From Planctomycetota bacterium (GTDB lineage: Bacteria > Planctomycetota > UBA1135): a DNA stretch of 64,000 bases. The notes beneath the pieces are model-generated. The model was not told the DNA's origin. It ran no database searches and saw only the letters and a list, made by a program, of their open reading frames with translations. A program made the position numbers and the translations under genes. Shown here piece by piece: positions 48,175 through 57,030 of this stretch. Position 1 is the first letter of the stretch. Each line of letters opens with the position of its first letter. Where the stretch lies: NCBI GenBank assembly GCA_030748415.1, contig JASMMA010000002.1, positions 162,604 to 226,603 on the forward strand, given 5' to 3'.

Positions 48175-50700
48175 GGCGCCAAGCAAAATCAAGACCAACA
48201 GGAAGAGGCCAGTTGCAAGGGCAAGCCCACCCCAGATGGTGGACAAAAGCACAGTAATGGTGGGCTTTGCGCCCGTCCGGAGTGAATCCAATTCCCCTGA
48301 ATCTACGAGCAATTCCCACTGTTCCGGCCGTTCTTCTTTGAGCTCTTCTTCTGGAATAACTCCGGTGTAAACGCAGACATCCATGGGGAACTTTTCAGTT
48401 CGCATGTGCGTATTAAAGAAGTGGACAACAAAGATAAAGGCGGTTGCAAGGAGGGCTTCCTCCCTGTGAATGGTTGTCGCAAGAGAAACGAATTCTCCAC
48501 CAAAGAGATTTCCAAAGAATTCCTCTTGCCAGCGAATGAGTCCAGATATTCCGATAACTGCAACTCCCCAGAACACGGCAAGGTAATCAAATTTTTCCCA
48601 ATAGGTCCACCGGCCAAATTTTGGTTTTTCACCACCGCGCAGGAACCAGCGAACATGCCCAATGAAATCTAGGACATCTTTCCAACGAGGGACAAGAGAG
48701 TTCGGCCCAGTTAGCACATGCCTCCAACCTTTTTTGCGGAGATTCACGGCCACTTGAGCAAGGTGGAGTACGAAATAAAGACCAGTCAAAATTGCCGCCC
48801 AGTAATGCACGACCTGGGCAGTTTCTAAATCCATAATATTTTCCAGAATCCAACGCCCCATTGGAGTGTGAGAATAGGTCTGCGGTAAACCAGTAAATGC
48901 AAGAGCCAAAAAGCTGATATTCACCATGATGTGCAACATGCGTTCAAAGCGGTTGAAACGCTTGATGTATTTCACATCGGGGCGGTGCTTTTGGCGCACA
49001 CCTCTGAAGAACCAGAGGAAAGTGTGAAGACCGAAAAAGGTCATGACCGATGCGAAGAGAATCTTCATAAATACATCGGCACCATGAAGGAAGGCAGTCA
49101 TGCCTTTGCTCCCTCCTGGAGGTCCAACGGGGACTAAGTCCACAGGGTCTAAACCTACTCGCAATATTTTTTCTGGTCGATTTGCCGCGGCAACCGCAGC
49201 TGCAAGTTCATCAGGATTAGGTCGTTTTGGATGAGAAATATAACGAACGAAATCTTCAGTTGCATCTTCGTGACACTCTTTGCAAGTTTCAAGGAGACGG
49301 TTCCGGCTCACAGAAGATGCAGGATCTTCAGGTTCCAAAATGTCATGATGGCCATGGCAATCGGTACAAACTGCAAACTCTTTCCCAGTATTTAATACAT
49401 CGAATAGCTTACCGTGATAAGTGTCCCCGAATCCTTCTTCCACATAGGGATTTACGCCATAGGAAAGCATAAGTGGTTTATCGCCATGGCATTCCACACA
49501 AGTCTTAACTGAGTGCGTTGGATTGAAATCGGACTCTGCTCGAAGAATTCCCTTCTCACCGTGGCAATCCGTGCACCATGCAGGTTCTTGGTTCCCAACC
49601 GCCCGCGAGCGTGCATGGGCAGAGCGTTTGTAATCGGCCGCCTCTTCCTCGTGGCAAGAATCACAACTTTGATGGCTGGTTCCCGGGATTGCTTTCCCGT
49701 CTTGAACATCCCAGTGGTAGGTGTGGCAATCAATACAGGATAAATCCGGTTGCTCTAAAGCTTCGGCGCAAAGACCGGAGTCGTGGGCTAGGTTTTCCCC
49801 TTGATGGTGGTCATCTGAGTGGCAGTAGCGGCAGTTATCCAAACCGCCCGGCCGGAAGAGCCTGTCGGCAATGGACTCTTTAGAAGTTTGGTGCCCACTG
49901 TGGCAGGTTGAACACTCCAAATCTGGAGGGGCTTCGCCCTCGGGATGGTGAAGCGACATTTGCGCATCTTCATGACATTCCAGACAGGACTGGGTTCCCG
50001 TCAGGGCAGAGTTCGGCCTTTGGGCAGCATGGCCACCGTGGCAGTCGGAACACGATGGGGCATCCGGATTGGAAGCATCAAAAAGTTCGGCCCAGTGTTT
50101 TGAGTCCGAATACCCGGACATATCTTTTTCGTGACACTCAAGACATGCCCTTGTTTCCGCTTGTTTTTGTAAAAGAACATCCCAGGATTCAGCACCAGCG
50201 CGGTGTGTATCCGTGTGACAGTTCACGCACAGCGGATAGCCGCGGTTATCCCGGTCATTCCATGGGATATGCACGCTTTCATGCAATTCTTCCGCTTGAT
50301 CTTCGTGGCAAAGAAGGCATGTGCGTTGAGATTTTGGAAGCCAATCCTTGACCCACTTCGTTTCATGATCGCCGTGGCACTCGGAGCACTCCATGTCATC
50401 GGCATGGTGGGCGCCGCCACGAAATGATTTCACCGAGTCGCGGTGACAGGATGCGCACTGAGCAGGGGACTCGTCGTGTTCCTCATCTTCGACACCTTCA
50501 AATTCCCACTCAAATAGTGTGGCGTGGCATTCCACACACATGATTCCCTCTTGCCAGTGGGCATCATGTTCTCGTTCAAGTTCGACCTCTTCGTGGCAAG
50601 GGAGGCAGGTTTCGTCCTCAAGCTGCGCCGCATGCACCTGCCCCGCCAGCAGGAAGGCAGGGCAAAAAAGTGCAAGGGTGGCGAGCGGGGAAGAGCGCAT
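48163..50700 (-). CDS. 17-haem cytochrome c fused to cytochrome b membrane domain
   Basis: 845 residues. A signal peptide (LATLALFCPAFLLAGQVHA) precedes about 500 periplasmic residues with 17 CxxCH motifs, from ETCLPCH to ETCKECH, with many free histidines for bis-His ligation. Residues from about 555 contain at least five membrane helices with histidines placed like di-haem cytochrome b proteins (MLHIMVNISFLALAFTG, VVHYWAAILTGLYFVLHLA, TTIHREEALLATAFIFVVH). The combined layout resembles CbcL-type inner-membrane quinol:cytochrome enzymes of Geobacter, with more haems. It should move electrons between the quinone pool and periplasmic cytochromes. The start overlaps the upstream c554-like stop by 1 bp. 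Confidence 0.85.
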   Translation of the reverse strand: MRSSPLATLALFCPAFLLAGQVHAAQLEDETCLPCHEEVELEREHDAHWQEGIMCVECHATLFEWEFEGVEDEEHDESPAQCASCHRDSVKSFRGGAHHADDMECSECHGDHETKWVKDWLPKSQRTCLLCHEDQAEELHESVHIPWNDRDNRGYPLCVNCHTDTHRAGAESWDVLLQKQAETRACLECHEKDMSGYSDSKHWAELFDASNPDAPSCSDCHGGHAAQRPNSALTGTQSCLECHEDAQMSLHHPEGEAPPDLECSTCHSGHQTSKESIADRLFRPGGLDNCRYCHSDDHHQGENLAHDSGLCAEALEQPDLSCIDCHTYHWDVQDGKAIPGTSHQSCDSCHEEEAADYKRSAHARSRAVGNQEPAWCTDCHGEKGILRAESDFNPTHSVKTCVECHGDKPLMLSYGVNPYVEEGFGDTYHGKLFDVLNTGKEFAVCTDCHGHHDILEPEDPASSVSRNRLLETCKECHEDATEDFVRYISHPKRPNPDELAAAVAAANRPEKILRVGLDPVDLVPVGPPGGSKGMTAFLHGADVFMKILFASVMTFFGLHTFLWFFRGVRQKHRPDVKYIKRFNRFERMLHIMVNISFLALAFTGLPQTYSHTPMGRWILENIMDLETAQVVHYWAAILTGLYFVLHLAQVAVNLRKKGWRHVLTGPNSLVPRWKDVLDFIGHVRWFLRGGEKPKFGRWTYWEKFDYLAVFWGVAVIGISGLIRWQEEFFGNLFGGEFVSLATTIHREEALLATAFIFVVHFFNTHMRTEKFPMDVCVYTGVIPEEELKEERPEQWELLVDSGELDSLRTGAKPTITVLLSTIWGGLALATGLFLLVLILLGALKG

Positions 50701-51374
50701 TAGGGTTTTTCTTCTGGGATGGGGTTCCCGTCCTTATCTAGTTTTGGTGGCTTGACGCGGGGTTCTTTTCGGTTTGGGTGCAGGTGCTCTATTTCCTTTA
50801 GGCGCTTCCCGTATTCGAATTTCCTGTAAGTGGGAGATTCTTCGTTGTGACAGCTGACGCAAACCGCTTCGTCTGGGAGCAAAGTTTCGTCGCGAGGAAG
50901 TTCAGGAAGCCACTCGGGCTCCCCTTCTTCCATGGAGTTGGCAATTTTTAGTCGAGTCTTGTTGTGCAAGCTTCCAGGTCCGTGGCAACTTTCGCATCCG
51001 ACCCCCTGTTCCTTTTTGAGTGTTCGCTTGACTCGTTTTTTCCCAAATCCGTAGCCAGTGGTATGGCACCGAAGGCACTCGGGAGCTTCCCATGCCTTTT
51101 CAATTCCATGCTCCTTCGCTACTTTTGCGGCCTCTTCCCCTTTGAGGGTATCAAAAGCCTGGGCATGAGGATTACTCTCCCAAATGGAATAAATTGCACC
51201 CTGGGATTTGGCCTTGTGGCAATTTTTACATTTTTTCGCCCCAATGAAACTGGCTCCGGGGATGTCAAATTCTTTAGGGGTAACTGGCTCCTGTTCAATA
51301 GGGGCAAATGAAGCGGAGAAGCTCAGTAAAGCTGTCACAGCTAGGAAAAGGGCAAATTTTGTGCGAATGACCAT
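50700..51374 (-). CDS. Tetrahaem cytochrome c554-like protein
   Basis: 224 residues with a signal peptide (KFALFLAVTALLSFSASFA). Four haem motifs are present: CKNCH, CLRCH, CESCH and CVSCH. The spacing and the segments HAQAFDTL and GVGCESCHGPGSLH match the cytochrome c-554 family, which also includes parts of hydroxylamine-oxidising and other periplasmic electron carriers. The ATG at 51374 has GGAGGG 4 bases upstream and replaces a longer reading frame. It is cotranscribed with the 17-haem protein (TAATG overlap) and is probably its soluble electron partner. Confidence 0.87.
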   Translation of the reverse strand: MVIRTKFALFLAVTALLSFSASFAPIEQEPVTPKEFDIPGASFIGAKKCKNCHKAKSQGAIYSIWESNPHAQAFDTLKGEEAAKVAKEHGIEKAWEAPECLRCHTTGYGFGKKRVKRTLKKEQGVGCESCHGPGSLHNKTRLKIANSMEEGEPEWLPELPRDETLLPDEAVCVSCHNEESPTYRKFEYGKRLKEIEHLHPNRKEPRVKPPKLDKDGNPIPEEKP

Positions 51375-51451
51375 GGTCCCTCCAAGGATGGGTTCATTAT
51401 TAAATAAACCCATCTACCGGGAGGGCAAGGGTCAGAGTGGATTCCTCGATT

Positions 51452-51616
51452 AGACACTGACCCCCTCCGCTGGGTCATCTTCCACATAAAGTCATGAATA
51501 GAAATGGTTTGGGTCAAAAACATGCCTCTGGCCTAGGATGAAGCGAAAATTGACTCTAAGTGCTTATGTGAAAAGAGGTTGTTCGTCAATTGACCCAGCG
51601 GAGGGGGTCAGTGTCT
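51452..51616. repeat. Family 2 palindromic element, copy 2
   Basis: Perfect 26-bp inverted repeats (51452-51477 and 51591-51616) around 113 bp. The arms read GACACTGAC + CCCCTCCGC + TGGGTCA: the flanks equal those of copies 1 and 3, while the 9-base middle block is completely different yet still complementary between the arms. It abuts the TAA of the minus-strand gene at 51617. It separates that gene from the cytochrome genes further along the minus strand. Confidence 0.9.
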
Positions 51617-52372
51617 TTAATGATCTTCCATGTCCTCCAATACAGGAAGCAGAGGCACTGTCGTGGTTTCCCCAGCAGGCACGGTCAGCATTTGCCTCGT
51701 TAGGGCTTCCGGCGGGTTTCCAGAATGAGCAATCCACACATAAATATCCCAAACGCCGGGAGGGATTTTGTCAGCACGCAAGCTGCCATGTTCGGTCTTG
51801 CGGAGGATAGGGCGCCATGGGCTCTTGTCTGTGGAGGGGAATTCTCGGGACTGAAGTTGGCTCCGAACAATGCGCCAGTTGCTCTTCATTCCTTGAATGC
51901 GAACAACCAGGTTGGCGTTGGATTCAACGAAGTATAGCTTCTCAGGGATGACCTCCCCGGCGAAAAAGCGGTGAGGGTTCCACCCAGGTTTCCAAAGCAC
52001 AGAAACGGATTTGCTAGATTCAGGCGGCAGCTTAAGGCTCCCATCTTTGGCGCCCACGGCTGCCACAACTTCAGTGTTCAAATAAAGCTGAATTCCTGGG
52101 AGTGGGGTTCCCTTTTCTTTTTGAAAACACTGGACAATTAAAGGTGGGGGGGCGGAAGGAAGGATGTCTTCCTCGGGGAGTGGTTTCCGAGTTGAAGCCG
52201 GTTCAAATTCAGCCGCCAAGCCATCGCTATTCGTGGGGCTGAAAACCTCGACATCGTCCACAATGGGTGCTTTCCCGCCGCTATCTCCGAGAGTTGCCAG
52301 GTAAGCCACAAGCGCAAAGATTGCAAGGCCTGTAATGGGAAGAACCCAATTGGAAGGAGAAGATTCCGACAT
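51617..52372 (-). CDS. Membrane-anchored beta-domain protein of unknown function
   Basis: 251 residues with a single N-terminal helix (WVLPITGLAIFALVAYLATL) and no cleavage site, so it is probably anchored in the inner membrane. The rest is rich in Pro and beta-strand sequence (LPGIQLYLNTEVVAAVGAKD, GVWDIYVWIAHSG), as in carboxypeptidase-regulatory-like domains. No haem motif. It lies divergent to the porin gene at 52450 (77 bp apart) and upstream of the minus-strand cytochromes, so it could be an assembly or regulatory part of the electron-transfer locus, though the palindrome downstream may decouple it. Confidence 0.6.
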   Translation of the reverse strand: MSESSPSNWVLPITGLAIFALVAYLATLGDSGGKAPIVDDVEVFSPTNSDGLAAEFEPASTRKPLPEEDILPSAPPPLIVQCFQKEKGTPLPGIQLYLNTEVVAAVGAKDGSLKLPPESSKSVSVLWKPGWNPHRFFAGEVIPEKLYFVESNANLVVRIQGMKSNWRIVRSQLQSREFPSTDKSPWRPILRKTEHGSLRADKIPPGVWDIYVWIAHSGNPPEALTRQMLTVPAGETTTVPLLPVLEDMEDH

Positions 52373-52449
52373 TTTTATTTTTACGAAAGGAAAATCTGAG
52401 TTTCCATCTTGTTGAATCGTACAGAGAACCTAATTGTCACAGAAGCGTC

Positions 52450-53862
52450 ATGGGTCAGAAATTTGACTCCCCGGCGGATCTCATGTTCTACACCTCTTCA
52501 AGCCGACTCTTCCGATTCTCCAAGCAATTTGCCTTCGGATGTTGCATTGTATTCCTGACGGCTTTTCCTGCCTATTCGCAAGCACAAACTCCGCCTCTCG
52601 ATGCTCCGCAAGCCCAAGACTGGGAATCTCATGGGTATTGGAATGCTCGCTACCGAGTAAAGAACCGTTCCGATTCAGTGGGCAGGGACAAGGATTTGAT
52701 TTTGTCTGTTCGTTACGACTTTTCAAAGCCAAGCACTGCAACAGCCATGAGTTTTGATGGTGTCCTTTTTGCAGATTTTGATTCCTCGGATGATGGAGGC
52801 GATTTGTTCCATTCTCTTGGAGATACCTGGAGCAACTCCACTCATGGTTTTATTTACAACGCCTGGTTCAAAAAGGAAGATCTCTTGGGAACGACTGATT
52901 TTCGGTTTGGGCGGCAAGAACTTCACCGAGGCGATGCCCTTTGGTTTGATGGAATCCGCGCAGACCTTGAAGCATCTCCCGATTTAAACTTGTTGGTTTA
53001 TGGTGGGACTCCTGTCCATTTTTACGAAGATGAATCTTCCAGCGATGATGGTGTTTTCGGTGCCGGATTGGACTACCGAGCTAGCCGAAAGCTCCGCCTC
53101 CGCTTGGACGGTATGAACACCAGAGATTCATATTCCCGTCTAGATGGCGAAACAGGAACCGCAAGAAATGAACTCGCGGTATTGAGCGGCACTTGGCTGC
53201 CACAACCCGGAGTCTTGTTCCGAGGTTCTGCATCAGCGGTGGATGGAAAATCACGGCGCCAGGATTTGTCTTTCCAATGGAGCCAACCCAGCAAAGATTG
53301 GTGGGCGCGAGTTCGCATTCGGCACCAAAACGACTACGGAGAAATGTTGGCCAATGAAATTGCACCCTATTCTGCCGTGCTGGGCGATGTTGCTCCTTAC
53401 TGGGAGTACCAAGGGGAACTCCACCGCCGTCTTTCCGATTCCACGGATGTTCTTATTGGTTGGCACAGCCGAACTTTAGAAAACCAGGAAGACGAAGGCT
53501 TATACAACCGTGAGTTCAAACGCTGGTTTGTTGGTGCGAATCAACCCGAGGTTTTTGGAGAAGGAACTCGAGCAGGCATCCGAGGAGATGTCTGGGATTC
53601 TGAAGGAGCTTCCAGCATTGTCGCTGGAGCCAACATGGCTTGGGATTACAACGACGAGACGGAACTCTCCTGTGGAACGGATTACTCCAAATACCGTTTC
53701 GATGTTTTCACCGGACTCGAGTACTTGGATGACCGTCGATATTGGGCAAAAGCAAAAATCAAAATGAACAATGGCCGGCGACTGAGATTGAGGTATTCCC
53801 GTGACCGATCTCAGCTAGGCAATGATCACCTCTTCGAAGTTTCCATGGGGGTGGAGTTCTAA
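52450..53862 (+). CDS. Outer-membrane beta-barrel (porin-cytochrome conduit candidate)
   Basis: 470 residues. A signal peptide (FGCCIVFLTAFPAYSQAQ) is followed by alternating polar/hydrophobic strands (WNARYRVKNRS, TDFRFGRQELHRGDALWFDG, LRLRLDGMNTRDS, RYWAKAKIKMNNGRRLRLRY) and the protein ends in VSMGVEF, the terminal Phe typical of outer-membrane barrels. No alginate- or sugar-porin motif was recognised. The 13-haem lipoprotein starts 1 bp after its stop, an arrangement like the porin-cytochrome complexes of metal-reducing bacteria, where the barrel sheathes a cytochrome wire. An alternative start is the ATG at 52483. Confidence 0.8.
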   Translation: MGQKFDSPADLMFYTSSSRLFRFSKQFAFGCCIVFLTAFPAYSQAQTPPLDAPQAQDWESHGYWNARYRVKNRSDSVGRDKDLILSVRYDFSKPSTATAMSFDGVLFADFDSSDDGGDLFHSLGDTWSNSTHGFIYNAWFKKEDLLGTTDFRFGRQELHRGDALWFDGIRADLEASPDLNLLVYGGTPVHFYEDESSSDDGVFGAGLDYRASRKLRLRLDGMNTRDSYSRLDGETGTARNELAVLSGTWLPQPGVLFRGSASAVDGKSRRQDLSFQWSQPSKDWWARVRIRHQNDYGEMLANEIAPYSAVLGDVAPYWEYQGELHRRLSDSTDVLIGWHSRTLENQEDEGLYNREFKRWFVGANQPEVFGEGTRAGIRGDVWDSEGASSIVAGANMAWDYNDETELSCGTDYSKYRFDVFTGLEYLDDRRYWAKAKIKMNNGRRLRLRYSRDRSQLGNDHLFEVSMGVEF

Positions 53863-53863
53863 G

Positions 53864-54904
53864 ATGAAATCCAAAACCCAAAGATTTATTCTTCTCGCGA
53901 GCAGTTTGGCTTTAGTTCTTTCTGCCTGTTCAGTTTTGCTGCCCGACTTTGTCCAACTTGTCCCCGGTCGAGTTGGAGTTTTCCCTCACGATGTCCACAT
54001 GGGTGAGGAAGTCGAGTCCGATTGCGTTGATTGCCATATTACGGCGGAAGATGAAGATGCCGCGTCGATGCCAACCATGCGCGGCTGCCTTTCCTGTCAC
54101 GATGAAGAAACCGATGCGGGCAAAGAGTTTGCACAAACACCGGCAGCCTTTGTTCTTGAGGGAGAAAAGAAACCAACTTGGACCTCAATCACTGCCCAAC
54201 CCGTTGAATGCGACTTCAGCCATGCGGCTCACTATGAAGCTGAGTTGGATTGTGAAGATTGCCACCAAGGTGTTTCAGGCATGAGCAATATGAGCCGTGG
54301 CCTTGCAGTACGAATGGAAACTTGCGTCGAATGCCACGAAAAAGACAACATCGATGATGGCGGTTGTGAAGGATGCCACTCGGGCGTGACTGAAGAGTGG
54401 GCGCCCCCTACCCACGACGCATTTTGGGATCGCACCCACGGCCATGTCGTCGTTGGGGACGGCGAATGTGCCGATAGCGCTCGAAATGACTGCTCCCTTT
54501 GCCATGAGCAAACAGAGTGTTCAAGCTGCCACCTCAATAACGCGCCCATGGATCACAGCGAGTCCTGGCGCACGCGCGGCCACGGTTTTACCGCCTCGTT
54601 GGACCGAAATCGCTGCATGACTTGCCACCGTGAAGACTCTTGTGTGCGTTGCCACATGGAGAGCGAGCCGGTGACTCATGGCGGGTTCTGGGGTGGGGAC
54701 ACAAGTGCCCACTGTGGTTCCTGTCACCTTCCCCTTGGAGCCGATGACGGTTGCTTTGCTTGTCACCGCAACACAGTCAGCCACTTGACGGCCGGTTCCA
54801 TTCCAGGCGGCGGCCACCCGAATTCAAGTTCGGATTGCCGCTCCTGTCACTTCCCCCTGGACCATTTTGATAATGGTCAGGATTGCACCATCTGCCACCG
54901 TTGA
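53864..54904 (+). CDS. 13-haem cytochrome c lipoprotein
   Basis: 346 residues. A lipoprotein signal with a canonical lipobox (LVLSAC) anchors it to a membrane, and 13 CxxCH motifs follow, starting at CVDCH and ending at CTICH at the very C-terminus. Haem density is about one per 25 residues, as in decahaem wire proteins, with extra histidines (HVVVGDG, FSHAAH) for distal ligands. It lies immediately after the barrel gene and 13 bp before the 8-haem gene, so the three are one operon. Likely to sit inside or against the barrel and carry electrons across the outer membrane. Confidence 0.88.
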   Translation: MKSKTQRFILLASSLALVLSACSVLLPDFVQLVPGRVGVFPHDVHMGEEVESDCVDCHITAEDEDAASMPTMRGCLSCHDEETDAGKEFAQTPAAFVLEGEKKPTWTSITAQPVECDFSHAAHYEAELDCEDCHQGVSGMSNMSRGLAVRMETCVECHEKDNIDDGGCEGCHSGVTEEWAPPTHDAFWDRTHGHVVVGDGECADSARNDCSLCHEQTECSSCHLNNAPMDHSESWRTRGHGFTASLDRNRCMTCHREDSCVRCHMESEPVTHGGFWGGDTSAHCGSCHLPLGADDGCFACHRNTVSHLTAGSIPGGGHPNSSSDCRSCHFPLDHFDNGQDCTICHR

Positions 54905-54917
54905 CCGCTTACTAACC

Positions 54918-56969
54918 ATGAAACAAATTCGAACCCTACTTCTCGCCGCCTTAGTTGCGACAGTCCCGTTCTTGGGGGCGGGCTGCCTAGGAGGCTCTTC
55001 TTCCTCTGTTGACTACGGAGTGCTGAACGGCAGCGTCTCAGGCGCTGGCGGTGAAGCCATTTCCGGAGCAACGGTTTACCTTGTTCCCACAACCTCCATT
55101 GATTTGACAGAAATGACTTCTGCAGGAATGCGTGCTGGAACGACGGTGGACTTTGACGAGCCACTCGAAGACGCTGTGCGTCTGGGCGGCTCCAGCTTTA
55201 CGAGTGCTGTCACGGATTCTCTTGGAGATTTCGAAATTGACGGCGTGCCCGATGGTGATTTCTTTGTCTATGTGGATCCAGGAACAGGATACTTGCCTGG
55301 TGGTAGCTGGTGTCGCGATTCTGTTGCGGCCAGTGGCCTGCGCGGACAAGACATTGACCTGGAAGTTACAGGCGTGCCAAGTTCTTCTGCGACCCATGTC
55401 GGTGGAAGCACCTGCTTAACCTGTCACCCTGACCATGTGGGCTCAACCAAGCTCGCACACAGCCTTGGCTTTAGCGTTGTTGGTGAATTCGGGCAGCTAC
55501 AAGATGGCTCCTACCACCCAGAATTCTGGGATGGCCTTGTCTACTTCCTTGCTGCCGATGTTTACTCGGATGGAACTCCTGTTTATTACTACGACTACGA
55601 CGGTGGCCGTGGAATGGACAAGTTTAAAACCAGTATGACAGACCCAACCCTTGACGGTGGAACCGTCCATGCCAAGGTTTGGCTCTGGCAAGACAATCTC
55701 ACTGATGAGTACAAGCTCACCATTGAAAACATTGGTAACCCAGCTGACCCCATGAGTCCTTCGACGCATGTCGCTAAGCTCACTTATGGTGGTGCTGTCA
55801 ACAAGCAACGCTTCATGATTGAGTGGGAAGATGCAGGATTGAATGGTTTGTATCCTTTCTTCCAATTCCAACATGCTGGCGATGAAGCTAAGTATGCCCG
55901 TGACCGCAAGCAATTCCGTGACTACCACATGGATTACTACTGGGATGTGAACGGAACGGATGCAGATGCTTCTGACGACCTCATCAAGGTTCCAGATGTC
56001 TCCAAAAACATGTCCAAAAACTGTTTAGCCTGTCACGCAACAGGTTGGGAAAGTTACACCGACGCAGTAACTGGAGAAATCCTCTGCGACTCTGTTGAGG
56101 ATGTGGGTGGCGAGTTCAATCTTGACCCCGATGAGGATTCAACTTTGAACATCTTGAATACAAGTTGCGAGTCTTGCCACGGTCCAGGCTCAGAGCATGT
56201 TGCTGTGAATATCCCCGGAAGTAATTTCGAGGGTGGAAAGCACATTGTTCTTCCTGAGTACCTGACACCAGCGCGTGAGATTCAAATCTGTAACCGCTGC
56301 CACGACCGCCTGGAAGGCGCCGGAGGTGTGCAGGGTGGTTTCCCACAGCATGTGGATACGGGTGAATTCCCGCTGCCCGGAATTAGCCGTGCAGAATACT
56401 TGGCGAGCTATGTGAAGATTAGTCACCCCAAAACATCCAAGATGTGGGCGGATGACATTCATCCTAAGTCGCACCACCAGCAGGGTCCTGACTTCATGAA
56501 GTCAGACCACTACCGGAATGTGGACAAGCTAATGACCTGCTCGGATTGTCATGACCTTCATGGCGACACGAATTTTGCTAGGGCTCTTGTTGGAGATCCA
56601 ACTGATGGTGAATCTTCACTCTGCATGGATTGCCATGGCGCGGACATTGTGGATGTTCCAACTCACACTGCGCTAGTCCTTGGTGCCGAAGGGGCCCACG
56701 GATCCTCTCAAGCATCTTGTGTGGATTGCCACATGGTGAAGACTGCCAAGACTGGAGCTGGCGACTACGGCGCCTTGCTTGGAGCACCCGATGGGACTTC
56801 AGGTGATAATGACCTTGTTTACTTCCAGAACGACATCACATCACACGTGTTTGATGTTCCTCGGAAGGACAATGTTGGTGTAGATGGTGTAACGCCTTCA
56901 AGCGCAATGCCTGTTCCTTACACTCAAGCATGTGGCACATGCCATGATGTGAGTACACTTCAGTTCTAG
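54918..56969 (+). CDS. 8-haem cytochrome c lipoprotein with carboxypeptidase-like N-terminal domain
   Basis: 683 residues, starting at the ATG 13 bp after the previous stop. The lipobox FLGAGC marks a lipoprotein. Residues 30-150 form a carboxypeptidase regulatory-like (Cna B-type) beta domain (VLNGSVSGAGGEAISGATVY), and eight CxxCH motifs are spread over the rest: CLTCH, CLACH, CESCH, CNRCH, CSDCH, CMDCH, CVDCH and CGTCH. The large haem-poor middle (near GMDKFKTSMTDP) is not like any named family that I know. Its size and lipid anchor fit a surface-exposed terminal cytochrome. A strong terminator follows. Confidence 0.85.
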   Translation: MKQIRTLLLAALVATVPFLGAGCLGGSSSSVDYGVLNGSVSGAGGEAISGATVYLVPTTSIDLTEMTSAGMRAGTTVDFDEPLEDAVRLGGSSFTSAVTDSLGDFEIDGVPDGDFFVYVDPGTGYLPGGSWCRDSVAASGLRGQDIDLEVTGVPSSSATHVGGSTCLTCHPDHVGSTKLAHSLGFSVVGEFGQLQDGSYHPEFWDGLVYFLAADVYSDGTPVYYYDYDGGRGMDKFKTSMTDPTLDGGTVHAKVWLWQDNLTDEYKLTIENIGNPADPMSPSTHVAKLTYGGAVNKQRFMIEWEDAGLNGLYPFFQFQHAGDEAKYARDRKQFRDYHMDYYWDVNGTDADASDDLIKVPDVSKNMSKNCLACHATGWESYTDAVTGEILCDSVEDVGGEFNLDPDEDSTLNILNTSCESCHGPGSEHVAVNIPGSNFEGGKHIVLPEYLTPAREIQICNRCHDRLEGAGGVQGGFPQHVDTGEFPLPGISRAEYLASYVKISHPKTSKMWADDIHPKSHHQQGPDFMKSDHYRNVDKLMTCSDCHDLHGDTNFARALVGDPTDGESSLCMDCHGADIVDVPTHTALVLGAEGAHGSSQASCVDCHMVKTAKTGAGDYGALLGAPDGTSGDNDLVYFQNDITSHVFDVPRKDNVGVDGVTPSSAMPVPYTQACGTCHDVSTLQF

Positions 56970-56993
56970 TTTCTGAACTAGATTTGTTTTCCT

Positions 56994-57030
56994 CCGCCGG
57001 AAGGGCTTGCCCTCCCGGCGGTTTTTATTT
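56994..57030 (+). terminator. Rho-independent terminator of the cytochrome operon
   Basis: Stem CCGCCGG/CCGGCGG (56994-57000 with 57015-57021), extended by an inner AGGGC/GCCCT stem, followed by TTTTTATTT. It closes the plus-strand operon, and it overlaps the end of the convergent gene at 57025. Confidence 0.85.
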
